Positions 32,627 through 44,900 of a stretch of 64,000 nt of DNA are shown here, piece by piece (position 1 is the stretch's first letter; the number at the start of each line of letters is the position of its first letter). Where the stretch lies: NCBI GenBank assembly GCA_951213105.1, contig OX578152.1, positions 75,944,680 to 76,008,679 of the forward strand, read 5' to 3'. Source of the DNA: Amaurobius ferox (lineage: Eukaryota; Arthropoda; Arachnida; Araneae; Amaurobiidae). Both the position numbers and the translations under genes were made by a program. The notes beneath the pieces are model-generated. The model was not told where the DNA came from. It saw only the letters and a program-made list of their open reading frames with translations, and made no database searches.

Positions 32627-35004
32627 ACATTTGAGTTTATGTTAACCTAGTTTCTATTTATGTGACAACATTTAGATATAATTATGTAGGGCAAATAGAA
32701 AATTTACCCTCCTTAAAATTTTATTTGCTGCCCCACCCCGACCAAGAAGTCCTGAAAAAACACTGGCTGCGGGGGGTGAATTCCCCTCGGAGACATTCTA
32801 TGTTAACCTAATTTCCATTTATGGAACACAGCATATAGATATATTTATATTTCTTTCATTCCTGGTGTTGATTCGTACTAATTAGACAGTGCTCTACAAC
32901 TTTGTAATTGGTTTTTCTTGGCTATCTCTCTTTGTTGCCGTAGTTAGTACATTAATTACACATTAGTGCAGAAAACTTAACTTTAAAAAATACTGGGCCT
33001 GTTACATTACGATGCTTACATCCGGATGCGTAAACAAGGATGTAAGTCCCTGGAGGGGGTGTCACCCCCTGGCTCAAAACAAGCGGAACAAATTCAAAAC
33101 AATTTACTCGGAAAAAACCCAAATAAGAGTGGGTTTTGTTCATCCTAAATTTCGCTTTAAAAACTTTTTTTTTACTTTAATTTTCTGAATGTCCACTATG
33201 AAATCCCCGATTCTCTTTAGTGAAATAAAATCCTTGACCTCTATGTTGAAACAAAGCCATCTGATGGACGTGGGATAATAATTTCTTCCGCAGTGTCATA
33301 AATCCCATTCAAATATACATGGAGGAGGGTGATGACAACGAGGGTGGTCCAGGATGTCCCCAATCTTTGTCACATTTTTATTGAGGAAATTCGGAGACCC
33401 AGATCTTGAACCCGGCAGGCGGCGGGTGCAGATCATTTGTAATACACATTTTTGCCAACAAAACCATCGAAGAGCAATTAGGTTCTGATAAGAGTTCTTC
33501 AGACAAGATTTCTTTTCTTCCAGTTGGAAAAATACTGAAACCGTAGATGAAACATGTCCAAAGATTTGGAAAGCAAGCCCAGTGTGTGTTCACCTTCGAG
33601 GAGTAATCAGGGGGTCTTCGAGGAGTGATTGTAGCTCTTGTCTTTAATTGGGCAGGTAATTTATAACTCTCAGGAAAATGTCTTTTCTGTAAAATGCTGA
33701 GAAAAGCATGTGATCTTCATTCAGCCAAGCCCAGATTCCTTCAATTTTTCGCAGAGCCGAGCCGCTCTTGTTAAACAAAGCTGAGTGCATTAAGATTTAT
33801 GTTTCACATGCATTTGCATTTCATGCGTTGTTCATTAAATGTGTTTCATGAAATAAAATTTCAACACGAAAATAACTTGTGAAAGGTAAGGTAGTACTTT
33901 TAAATTATTTAAATGCATGCATAAGAATCGTTTATATATGTTTCTCATATTTATTATTATTTAGTTTTATTGCCTTTTTCAATTTTGTTATAAAATTCAT
34001 GTGCTTTTTAGAGGTATCTTTTAACAATTCATAGCTAACTCAAATATATTTTTTTTTGCGATAAAATAAAATTGGAAATTGTGAATGAAACATTGAACTA
34101 TATGAAAAAAAAATCGGCAGTGGCTCCAATAGGGGTCAGAATGGGCCGAAAATTCACCCTGACGACCCGACAATACCAGTGCCTAAACCCGGACTGAAGT
34201 CCATTGAGTCTGGGCCAACAATTTCATATATTCAATTAAAACTTATTTGAAAAGTTTTCAAAAAGTCCGAGCCAGACCCGAAACAGTCTTATAAAAGTTG
34301 GGCATGGCCCGAGCCGAAATAACATTTTTCTAAGTAAGTAGTTTATTTTCTTTGACATTCAAAGCAATTTTAAATATTTAAATATCGAAATTAGAATCAC
34401 TTTTTCAAAATATTGAAACACTGAAATTAGAATCACCTTTTCAAAATAGTTACAAAATATCGAAATTAGAACCCCCTGTTCAAAATATTAAAATATCGAA
34501 ATTGTTGCCATTGTATTTCAAAAACTAAAAATTCTATATAAAATCCAATTATATACTCTTATATGGTTTTCAAAGGGCTACAAATTACCTAATATAGTTC
34601 ATAGCTACCACTTTTAGTTTTCAAGAAATAAGCATATAAAATGTGAAATTTTCAATCTTTTTGAATTTAATAAGATGATTCCTCGAAAATTATATAAGAT
34701 CTATAAAAACAAATTATTAATCCAGAACCTGGATTTCTTACTAAACACTCTCGTCGCTTATTGTTTATCTTTTATAATTTAGAAGATAGTTCGAGTGAAA
34801 GCAAAGGGAGACTAAAACACGCTCTGACAAAAAAAAATGTCAATATACTAAAATATTGAAATTATATCTATATACACATACACTGGTACTATATTTCCGA
34901 CAAAATAAGTAAAAGTTGTTTTCCAGTTTTATCTATTAGGTTCGGAGATATAAGCGTCCAAAGTGTTTATATTTTTCGTAACGCCTCAATTCCAGCCAAC
35001 CATA
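32627..35004. other. no gene recognised; short tandem repeat at 34382-34500
   Basis: Mixed-composition repeats of unknown type (a GC-richer patch about 33000-33600). A 36-39-bp unit, ATCGAAATTAGAATCACCTT then TTCAAAATA, repeats three times at 34382-34500. No coding region supported. Confidence 0.5.
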
Positions 35005-35624
35005 TACAGGGTGCTCACTTATATCTGTTACACCCCCCCTTCTAAACTGTGACAGCTTAGGCCATAAAGTTGGTGTCTAGGTATAGTAAAAACAACGGTT
35101 AGAAATTCTTTGGTAAAAAGGCTATGTGATACTCGATGAGACAACTTGCAATGCCATCTATCGGCAAATTTTGGAATTAGCGGTCCTATCTCGTAAACGG
35201 TCAAAGATACATGAAAAAAGTCAATTAGAAAGTTGTAGAGCACTCTCGATTTAGTACGAAAACATACCTTGCACACATTAATACTCCAAACAGAATTCAA
35301 AAAATGAACATTTGTTTGATTGTGAAGCGAAGCGAGAAAACACCACCTTACGAACTAAATACGAGCCTGTGTTGTGGCGCAGGGGAAACACACGTGATTC
35401 ACATTCATGAGGACCATGTTTCTGTCCCCACCGGTTGTGCGTTTTACTGAATGTCTCTACAAATCATGAAAACTTTCTGCTGATCTTGCAAAATCGTCTC
35501 TCCAAACACACAGCTCAACTCAACCATGTCTGGTATAAAATTCGGATGGAACATCATACCTGTTCACCAGAGACTACTACTATAAAAGATGTTTCTGCTG
35601 GGTTGTACGTTAAAGCGGAGAGTT

Positions 35625-36629
35625 ATGGCAAAATTTGACAGTAATGAGTATTGCGAGATGTTGTTAATTTACGATGAATATGGGCGTAAGGCAAAATCAG
35701 CTGCAAGGCTGTATCGTGAACGTTTTCCTCAATTGACCCGCATCCTACACAGCAGACCATCTTAAAAGTTGTAAAATGTTTAAGGGAGACGGGCTGCATG
35801 ACCAGCCGACCTCGAATTCGTACACCTCGTAATGTAGGACGCAAAGTGCAACTTGAAGATGTGCTAGCATACGCTCTCGCCCATCCTCAGAGCAGCACAA
35901 GAGTGATCAGTGAAAATTGTGGCCTCTCAAAAAGCCGCGTCTGGAAAATCCTGAATGTATCAGGTGCTCATCCATACCGATCCACACCTGTGCAGGGATT
36001 GATGCTGAGAGACGTTACACGTGGTGCAACTGTGTGATGAATAACTTAGAAGTCCACCCAACATCCCTGGCAGACATAATATGGACAGATGAGGCATGTT
36101 TTTCGAGGAACGGAATGTTTAATAGACAGAACGTTCATACCTGGTCGCTGGAAAATCCGAGATATGCCGTCGAAGTTCGACATCAACAACGCTGATCTAT
36201 TAATGTTTGGTGCGGATTTTTTAATTACAGGCTCATTGGACCAGTATTTTACGAGGGCACGTTAATGGGACAACGGTACTTGCAGCTTCTGCAGGATGTA
36301 ATAACCGACTTTGTTGGGAATCTACCGTTGCACCTACTCCTAAATGTATGGTTCCAACATGATGTCGCACCTCCGCATAAGATTTCAAACGTTCAGCAGT
36401 ACCTAATAGAGACATTCCAGAATCAAATCATCGGGTATGTTGGTTCTTTCGAGTGCCCCCGCTCACCTGACTTGACCCCATTGGACTTCTTATGGACGCA
36501 AGGGCAGGAATATGCGACATAAAAGGGCAGGTATATGCGACCCCTCCACCAACATTGCAGGATCTTCGACGACGCATTACTGATGCTTGTGCGTTTGTAA
36601 CACCTGTCATGTTGCACAATGTGCAGTGA
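35625..36629 (+). pseudogene. mariner/IS630-type transposase with DUF4817-like N-terminus, frameshifted
   Basis: ATG at 35625 opens MAKFDSNEYCEMLLIYDEYG, the DNA-binding N-terminal region often annotated as DUF4817 in arthropod transposon proteins. Homology goes on through a helix-turn-helix part (GLSKSRVWKILN), the first catalytic aspartate (IIWTDEACFSRNG), the second (FQHDVAPPH) and a final SPDLTPLDF, where mariner-type enzymes carry an aspartate. The second and third aspartates are about 40 residues apart. The frame breaks near 35750, at TGA codons near 36036 and 36194, and at a tandem duplication around 36503-36545 (GGGCAGGNATATGCGAC twice). The natural end is probably the TGA at 36627. 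It is inactive. Confidence 0.85.
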
Positions 36630-36998
36630 GAAATCCAGTCCAGAGTGCAAATATGTATAGTGGCTAACGGAGAGCATTTTGAGCAATATACTATTGTAAA
36701 TAAATGATCCTGAAGACAGGGAAGTGTCTCAGTTTCTTTCTTCCACTCTTTATGACATGACAATTTTCGAAATCGTGATCAAACAAATGTTCATTTTTTG
36801 CATTCTGTTTCGAGTATTAATGTGTGCAAGGTATCTTTTCGTACTAAATCGAGAGTGCTCTACAACTTTCTAATTGACTTTTTTCACGTATCTTAAACCG
36901 TTTACGAGATATGACCGCTAATTCCAAAATTTGCCAATAGATGGCGTTGTAAGTTGTCTCATCGAGTAGCGCATAGCCATTTTACTATACCTAGGCAC

Positions 36999-38009
36999 TG
37001 ATATGTGAGTCATCACACGCCAGGTATTGACGCTATATAGACCGATCTCGTAAAATGGCGTAAATTAAAATACATCTAATAAGAAACTAAAAATGAAGAG
37101 ACAAATTTTAAAACAGAAGTAAATAAACATTTATTTATGCGATAACCATTACTAATATTTGATAAATTCAACAATTCCACAATGCATGTTTAATACTCCA
37201 GACCTCGTATCAACTCATTTAATTTTACAATCATGCCGCGGAACCAATATTTCAAATCATACACTGATAGATCTCCTTTATCAACATCTGCCTTGCGTGA
37301 GGCATACATTACACAATTGCCTAATTAAATCCAATAAAACCTTTATTGCTCCTAACACTTTTCATAATTAATAGAGAGAGAGGGTGAGAGCATACTGGGC
37401 CATTGACCTTCGTGCAAAATACATGTAAAGAAATTGCATACCTCGGAACATCACCGTCGGCTGGAAACTTCGCATCGGCAGGAGGAAAGGCTTTCCCCGG
37501 TGTGCTCTGTCTTATCGTCGCCCTCGTGCGACCACCTTTCAGCACACACACCAAAAATTAACTCCTCTTCTCTCGATTTTCAAATTTTAAAAAGTTTAAG
37601 TCTCTCTTCATCTCTCCCCTCTCTCTTAGGCCCCCAGACTCTCATTGGTTCCGTAAATACATAACTCCGCCTTCCGGCTATCTAACTGGCCGAAGCCCCC
37701 CTTGAAATATCAGATATTTGAGTATTGTCTTTTTCGAGCAGAAAGTTCTCACGAACATTTTCCCATGTCCATCAGGAAGTTAATTGACTTCTCGGGTCAA
37801 GAGGTTCAACCCCTTTCGTCTAATATAGTACCTAGTGTTGACGTGAATACGAGAAGCTCCCTTTTTCACTCTCGAACTACGTCCGGTCCAGCTGTGTCTA
37901 AGGGAACGTTATATGAATTGTCTCGCTGTATGAGGGACCATCTTCTTAGATCCCCTTCCACTTTCAAAATAGCAATGTTATATTAGGAATTGAAAATTAC
38001 AATATAACA
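36999..38009 (-). repeat. 3' LTR (element orientation)
   Basis: 1011 bp, identical to 47832-48842 except A at 37985 against G at 48818, as far as I could compare by eye. On the minus strand it starts TGTTATATTG and ends CATATCA. A minus-strand AATAAA lies at 37130-37135. Confidence 0.97.
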
Positions 38010-38030
38010 ATTACCCTTCTTCCCCCCCCA
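38010..38030 (-). other. polypurine tract
   Basis: On the minus strand, GGGGGGGGAAGAAGGGTAAT directly precedes the 3' LTR, as needed for plus-strand priming. Confidence 0.85.
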
Positions 38031-38472
38031 AAGTTTGGTGGGAAAAAAGCCAATTATCGAGTAGCGAGTTCATCATCACACTGGCAGAGTTACCTGTGAC
38101 ATCACCTCCTTTCTCTCTCAAATACTGCATCATCTGTAACATTACACTATATATACATATATCAGTCATTTCAGTACAACAAAAATATTACTGGTAACAA
38201 AATATCAAATACTCTTTGCATATATACAAATCACAGTGCTCCTGTAAAGTTTTTTTTTTGTTGTTGTTGTAAGTATCAGTTGGATTTATTGTTATTCTGT
38301 ATCTGAAACATTGTAGCTGCATTCGTGGAATGTCTTTTGAAAAGTTTATAGTAAAGAAAAATGTTTAAACTGTACATCTTTGTAATGGTACGATTGATTG
38401 TACACTATCTCCTTATGGTTAAACACTGGCCTTGTTGCAGAAATGGACATGAATCGCTGAAATGATATGTGA

Positions 38473-38960
38473 ATCGTTGCACGTCTGGAATTGATGAATC
38501 GCTGACCACTTGAGAATCGTTGTTTGTCTGGAATTGTTGAATCGCTGACCACTTGAGAATCGTTGTTTGTCTGGAATTGTTGAATCGCTGACCACTTGAG
38601 AATCGTTGTTTGTCTGGAATTGTTGAATCGCTGACCACTTGAGAATCGTTGTTTGTCTGGGATTGTTGAATCGCTGACCACTTGAGAATCGTTGTTTGTC
38701 TGGAATTGTTGAATCGCTGACCACTTGAGAATCGTTGTTTGTCTGGGATTGTTGAATCGCTGACCACTTGAGAATCGTTGTTTGTCTGGAATTGTTGAAT
38801 CGCTGACCACTTGAGAATCGTTGTTTGTCTGGAATTGTTGAATCGCTGACCACTTGAGAATCGTTGTTTGTCTGGGATTGTTGAATCGCTGACCACTTGA
38901 GAATCGTTGTTTGTCTGGAATGGTTGTGTAACCGGAATCGCTGACCACTTGGAAATCATT
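38473..38960 (-). repeat. 43-bp satellite-like array, about 11 copies, within the retroelement
   Basis: The unit includes GAATCGTTGTTTGTCTGG and TTGAATCGCTGACCAC. Ten clean copies (an A/G variant after TCTGG distinguishes them) and degenerate ones at both ends. 43 is not a multiple of three, and all three minus-strand frames are open through it, giving long repetitive reading frames that are most likely not genes. Confidence 0.95.
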
Positions 38961-39501
38961 GGGCAACAGGATCTGTATGCTATTTCATGTTTTGTTTAAG
39001 CAAATCAATACATATACATTACACTCAGGCCACTTATTATTACTCTCCTCTCTTAAAAACTCACCAAAGTATATTTTTTTACAAATTCAATTTCCATAAT
39101 TTTAATTTGTCACCCGGCACACGAAACATTACCAAAAAACTTCTTTTTTTTTTTTCTCAAACTCATTTAAATTTGTTAACATTCTCAAAATTTGCCCCAT
39201 TGAAATTTCTATACTTTATCTACTTTAAATCCTTCCCTATAATATATACATTTTTTTTTTTCAAATTTGATACACCCTTCAAACTTAAATTTTTCAAATT
39301 CCTACTATTTATTTATTTTACATTTCTCTGCCTTATGTTTTTCCACACTATATATATACATTTCTTATTTAACATCCTAACCATTTATCTACTTTAAATC
39401 CTTCCCTATAGTATATACATTTTTTTTTCAAATTTGATACACCCTTCAAACTTACATTTTTTCAAATTCCTACTATTTATTTATTTTACATTTCTCTACC
39501 T

Positions 39502-39543
<42 letters not shown>

Positions 39544-41615
39544 TTACATTATATACACTTCTTATCTAACATGCAATCCACTTAAGTTTGATATCTTATT
39601 CAATACTTAAAATATTGAAATTCTTACACTCTCTATACATTAAACTTCACCACTCTTATCAATTTATATTTTCCTGACTTCATCATGTGTTCTCAATTGA
39701 ACGTGCCATAAATATAACTCATGTACACATTTATACTAATATACTTAAACAATTACACTATTCTCTCAAATACTATCAAGATAAGACCTATATAACTCCA
39801 AAAATTTCCGCACAATACTTTAAAATTTTCCTACAAACTGAGATGACAGAAAAAAACCCATGTAATCATTTAATTATCATCCTACTGAAAATCTTATAAC
39901 TCCCCTGAGATTCTATATTACACTATCCATAATTATACATTTTCTTTCACATATCACCTGGTTTAATCCAAAAATATACTTGGATACGGAATTTCCCGAA
40001 TTCATTAAATTATTCACTTTCCCACTTAATGAAACCATACTTAAATTTTTCGTAAATCTTATCACTCACTGAAATTCTCTCAATGTATACATAATTACAA
40101 ATTTTCTCTCAAATATCCTCTAACTCAATTCATATTCCATACTTGAATACCAAAATGTACATTTTCTTTTCATATATCCCTTGTAATTGAATGCAAAGTC
40201 TCCTGAATTAATTCGTTTCACCTCTTTCTCTTTTCAACTTTCAAACTTCATGTAACATTTATTCGAGTCTCCAAAGCATTCGTTCCAATGTATTTTTCCC
40301 AATTCTCCCAAGATCCTATTCCTTAAATGTTGTTTGGACACAAGGTCAACACGTCCTTGCTATTGTGTCATTTTCCCTGGAAAGCGGTCCCCTTTCTGGC
40401 CTGCGGCTAATACGGGCATTTCTTCGTGTGAGTTCCCATGGCCAATTAGCTGTACATGGCTCGTACATGTCGCCTTTTTGAAAATGGTCCATCTCGTCAT
40501 CCGCCATTCTGGCCAGTGTTCAGTGGCTTATGAATTGTGTGATGTGAAAGTGCTCTACCGAGGCCCCCAAATGGATTAAAAACTCTGGAATTACCCGGAT
40601 TACCTCTAGGATTATACACTTTCTGGATTAATTAAAATGCGGTTAGTGTTATTTTGTTCTACCATTGTATTTTATTATTATATCATGTTTATTCCCGCCC
40701 CTAGCATCTAAATCGAAAACCTCGCTATTTTAAAATTTTCACTGTGTGACCCTATCAAAATGTATGTAGAAACGCTTTTTTTTTTTTTTTTCAAATGCTT
40801 TTTATTTAACCAACAATTCGCGTATGTTTATTAAAATTATCTATTCATTTGAAATTATAATTTGCGTATATTACAATTGTCTATTTTCTTTGAACTGCCA
40901 TTTTGATTTTTAATTAAAATTCTCTATCCCTTTTAAACCCTAATTTCTTTTTATTTTAATTACCCATTATTTAGTTATTTAAATTACAACTTTTATTTTG
41001 AATTGCCAATTATTTATTTATTTAGATTACAATTTATTTATTTATTTTTTTTATTATGAATTATTTATTTATTTAAATTCCAATTTTTATTCTTAATTAT
41101 GAATTATTTATTTATTTAAACTAGGAAAAAAAAATTTGTTTTTCTTTTTTTTTTTTTTTTATATTTACCAATTATCTAATCATTTTAAACTATAATTCTA
41201 TAATTCCTATTTCCTCACGCGTATTCATCCAACAATGGTTGATCAGTCCGCTAATTACATGAAGAGCGCGTGGAGAAAGTTTACTTTTGTTTTAAAATTT
41301 CACTGTTCTTTGAAAAGAGTTTTTTTTTTTTTTTTTTGAAATTCAAAATATCCCTTTATTTAATATTCCTAATTATCTTACCCATCGAAATTTTTATTGC
41401 CTGGAAATCAAAATTCTCTTAAAAAAAAACCTTCTTTTTATAGAGTTATAACGACTTTTTATAGAATTCTAACGATGTCCCCCTTTTTTTTTTTTTTTTC
41501 ATGAAATGTGACGTGTCTCCTCTGTTATTTATGTTCTTTCCAAAATTTGAATTTAATATATCCACATCTTTAACCTATTATCCCTAAAGTTTATTTATTT
41601 CGTGCTTTAATTGAA
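38961..41615 (-). other. non-coding 3' region of the retroelement
   Basis: Very T-rich on the plus strand. Contains a ~130-bp direct repeat (39216 and 39385, offset 169), a TA microsatellite (about 39506-39540), TTTA-rich stretches (40970-41160) and a GC-richer island around 40340-40580. Confidence 0.6.
40346..40507 (-). CDS. small hypothetical reading frame, 53 residues
   Basis: Opens ATG at 40507 (MADDEMDHFQKGD), contains TANWPWELTRR and ends TGA at 40346. It lies in a GC-richer island of the retroelement 3' region. No family recognised; it could be chance or a captured exon. Confidence 0.2.
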   Translation of the reverse strand: MADDEMDHFQKGDMYEPCTANWPWELTRRNARISRRPERGPLSRENDTIARTC

Positions 41616-41935
41616 TCAATTTAAATTTACATTCTTTAAAGATCTCAACGCGTATCTGTGATTAGGCCTAACCGGTGTTGGAAGTAGTACTGTGCGTGAA
41701 CAACTTGTACTGTTTATATCGTCCCCTTGTGAATTTCCTGCTGATTCATCCTTCCCCTGAACGTTTTCCTGTTCCATCTGTATACAACCCCCATCTACTT
41801 GTGTTGGTCCCTCTCGCGCATCTTGTTCTATTTCTCCCGCCTTTTCATTCGTGTTTGCTTCAATTTGTGTACAGTCCCCCTGTTCTGAAAGTTCCAAATT
41901 CTCGTGTGTTTCTAGTGTGCTATGTCTGCCTGAGT
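41616..41935 (-). CDS. probable displaced C-terminal tail of pol
   Basis: This frame is open upstream to the GGGGGG run at about 41935-41940, where the pol frame is about to end. It ends RPNHRYALRSLKN, the basic YxLRS-type ending common at the C-terminus of gypsy pol proteins. One missing G in the run would explain the split from pol. It is not likely to be an independent gene. Confidence 0.55.
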
Positions 41936-44900
41936 CCCCCCTGCTGAAAGAATGTTTGCGTTCGGAGAGTCTTTTGGAGGGATGATTGCATTCTCTCGTG
42001 CGCTCTGAGTTGTTTCGTTTTGTACTTGTGCGGTAACTGGTTTCGCGGATTTAAGAGTAAGCGTGTTTCCGTTAGGATGCTGTGGCATCGCGCTGTGCGA
42101 ACGGGTTTGACAAGACTCTCTGTACTGTCCGTTTGCTATTTCCTCCTCCAACATGATAAACGGAATATTCTCATTTTGACCGCGGTCTTTCTTTAGTTCC
42201 GGTTTCGGTTCAGAGTTTTGTTGCGCGTTTTTAGGAGTGGGGAGAAGAGGTGACTTGTATTTGTTTATGTACGGTATTTTTAGATGTGGCTTGCGGTCGG
42301 GAAAAGTCCTCAATCTATTTATGTGGGCTTTTATGATTTTAGAATTTGGTTTGTCACACAGTTTTATTTCATATACAAATCTATTTATTCTATTAATTAC
42401 TCGATAAGGTCCCGTGTGGTTCCCTTTTTTATACCGATTATTATTGTTTTCCATGAACACCCTGGACCCGATTTCCAAATCCCTGAATTTAGCTCTTTGG
42501 AGTTGTTGACTTTCTTGGCGTTCTTTCGCGAGAATTAAATTTTTATTTGCCTCCTTAAATGCGTTATTCATCACTGTTACTTTTTTTGATATATAATCCT
42601 GATATGTTGTTTCTGTATTATTTTCTGTTACATTAGTTTCAAAAAAAGTTGGACGGTCTCTTCCAAAAAAAAGAAAGTTTGGTGTTTCTTTGGTGCTTGA
42701 ATGTACTGTCGCGTTGTAAACAGCTACGTGGCATTGTACTGCGGTATCCCAGTATGGAGAATTCTCCGCTAATGTCGCTAAGGTGTGTTTCAATTGTTTG
42801 TTAGTAACCTCCACTATACCGTTAACCCATGGCGAACGTACCGATGCTATTCTGGCAACTATTCCGAGTTTTTCTGTCATAATTTGGTGTATACTAGATG
42901 TAAACTGAGAGCCTGCGTCCGATAACACTGTCTTAGGACATCCCCAATTCATAAAGTAATTTAAGAGTCTATCAGCAACCGTGGTGGCCGTTATATCCGG
43001 GATTGGAAACATTTGTATATGTTTGGAGAAGTGGTCTACCACCGATAACACATATTTATTATTTGAAGTGCTAGTTTGAAATGGTCCGCAAATGTCTGTC
43101 GACAAAATTTGCACGGGCCCATCAGGTATAGGATTTCTTCCCAGGGGAACGGGCTGATTTTTTCCCTTTTTCTTTCTACACTGTTCGCAAGATGTAATAA
43201 AATTTTGTGTGTCACTGTACATACCATTCCAATAATACCTGTCCGCTAATAATTTGTAAGTTTTATCAATCCCTGCATGTGTTACGTGTGTAATCGCTAA
43301 AATTTCTTTCTGTAAATTTCTGGGTATAACTATAGTTTTGTTCAAATTGTCTCTCCAAGGTCTGTCCTTCCAGTTTCCTACGTGCATTAATAAATTAGTT
43401 TCCTCGTCAATATATAATGTGTCATAATGTTTACTCTCTTTAAAATTCCGATTTTGTAAATTTTCTCTGATTATTTTTAATTTTGGATCTTTAATTTGTT
43501 CATCTAAAATTCTATCTAATGCTGGGATTTCTGTTATTGTGTTTATCTGTGCAATATAGACACTATCCTCATTCACATATCCATTTCTTTTCATCGTGTT
43601 TTCTCCCTTAATTTGTTCTATCAGGTTAATTTCTCCCCTTGGATTCTCAATGTTTTGTTTTCTCTCTTTCTGCTCTGTTTGTTTACTTTCAAAATCATCT
43701 CTACTTAAAAAATCCGCTAATAAATTATCTTTACCCGGGACGTGAATAAATTCATAATCGTATTCAGATATGTCTAAAAGCCACCTCTGTAATACGTTGG
43801 GTGGGTTTTGTATTTTTAAATGCTGTCCCAACGGCAAATGGTCAGAAAGCACAAAAAACTTTCGGCCGAAAAGGAAATTTCTAAAAAAATTCATTCCCTG
43901 ATGCATAGCTAATAATTCAATTTTCATGGCCGGATACTTTTGCTCCTGTATCGATAATTTCCTGCTAAAATATGCAATCGGTTTTAAAATCCCATCTCTG
44001 TATTGTAAAAGAGCGCCTCCTATGGACTGAATGCTGCCATCGATATTCAGATAAAAGTCTTTGTCAAAATCTGGCTGTATAAGTAATGGTTTCTTGAAAA
44101 AACATTCTTGGAGTGCCTGGAATGCCTTTTCACATTCATTATCCCATTTAAATTTATTATCCTTTCTTGTTAAGTCTGATAAAACCGCGGTTAATTGAGC
44201 ATAATTTTTTATTGAATTTCTGTAAAAATTACAAATGCCTAAAAATCTTTTTAATTTTCTTAAAGTTTTTGGTACTGGAAATGAAGTGATTTTGTTTATA
44301 TTTTCATCTGTTGGTGTAATGCCTTTTTGACTAATTTCAAATCCTAAATATGCTACTTTTTTTACAAAAAATTTACATTTGCTGGGTGTCAGAGTTAGGT
44401 TGTATTTTCTTAATTTATCGAATACTAATTTTAATTTATGTATTAATTCTGAATAAGAGTTAGCCGGGATTATTATGTCGTCGATGTAAGCTTGTATGTT
44501 TTCCTCTCTTAAGTCCGCTAAAATGGTGTCCATAACCTGTTGAAAAATTGGAGCGGAGCTTACGTGTCCAAAAACGAGTCTTTCAAATTGGTAATTGCCA
44601 TAGGGCGTTGTAAAAGCAAATAATTCTTTTGTGTCTTCAGGTAAAACCAATTGGTTGAAAGCACTATGAAAATCCAGTTTCGAAAAGTATCTATGTCCGG
44701 CTAATTTAGTTATAATTTCATTCACACAGGGAATTCTGTAAGGAAACAGAGTGGATATGTTATTAATTAATCTCAGATCTAAACATAAGCGGTACTCTCC
44801 ACTTGTTTTACGCACTAAAATCATCGGTGATGCAAAATTTGATTTTGTTCTGGCAATTATCCCTGCTTCTTCTAACTCTTTTAATTGAGTTTTTGCGGTA

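Noticed and set aside
37159..37986. Frames inside the LTRs (repeated at 47992-48840)
   Set aside because: They exist twice only because the LTRs are duplicated; composition and content do not look coding.
38473..38960. Regularly spaced repeats as a CRISPR array
   Set aside because: The units are contiguous with no variable spacers, inside a eukaryotic retrotransposon.
38346..38966. Three overlapping minus-strand frames of 144-206 codons with repetitive peptides
   Set aside because: They are the 43-bp tandem array read in three frames; stop-free reading is a by-product of the repeat, with no recognisable protein.
38010..41615. An envelope gene between pol and the 3' LTR
   Set aside because: No long frame, signal peptide or transmembrane pattern; only AT-rich repeats and a 53-codon frame.
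41675..41947. Plus-strand frames opposite pol and gag (also 42284, 44803, 44979, 45854, 46514)
   Set aside because: Antisense shadows of the minus-strand gag/pol with no protein similarity.
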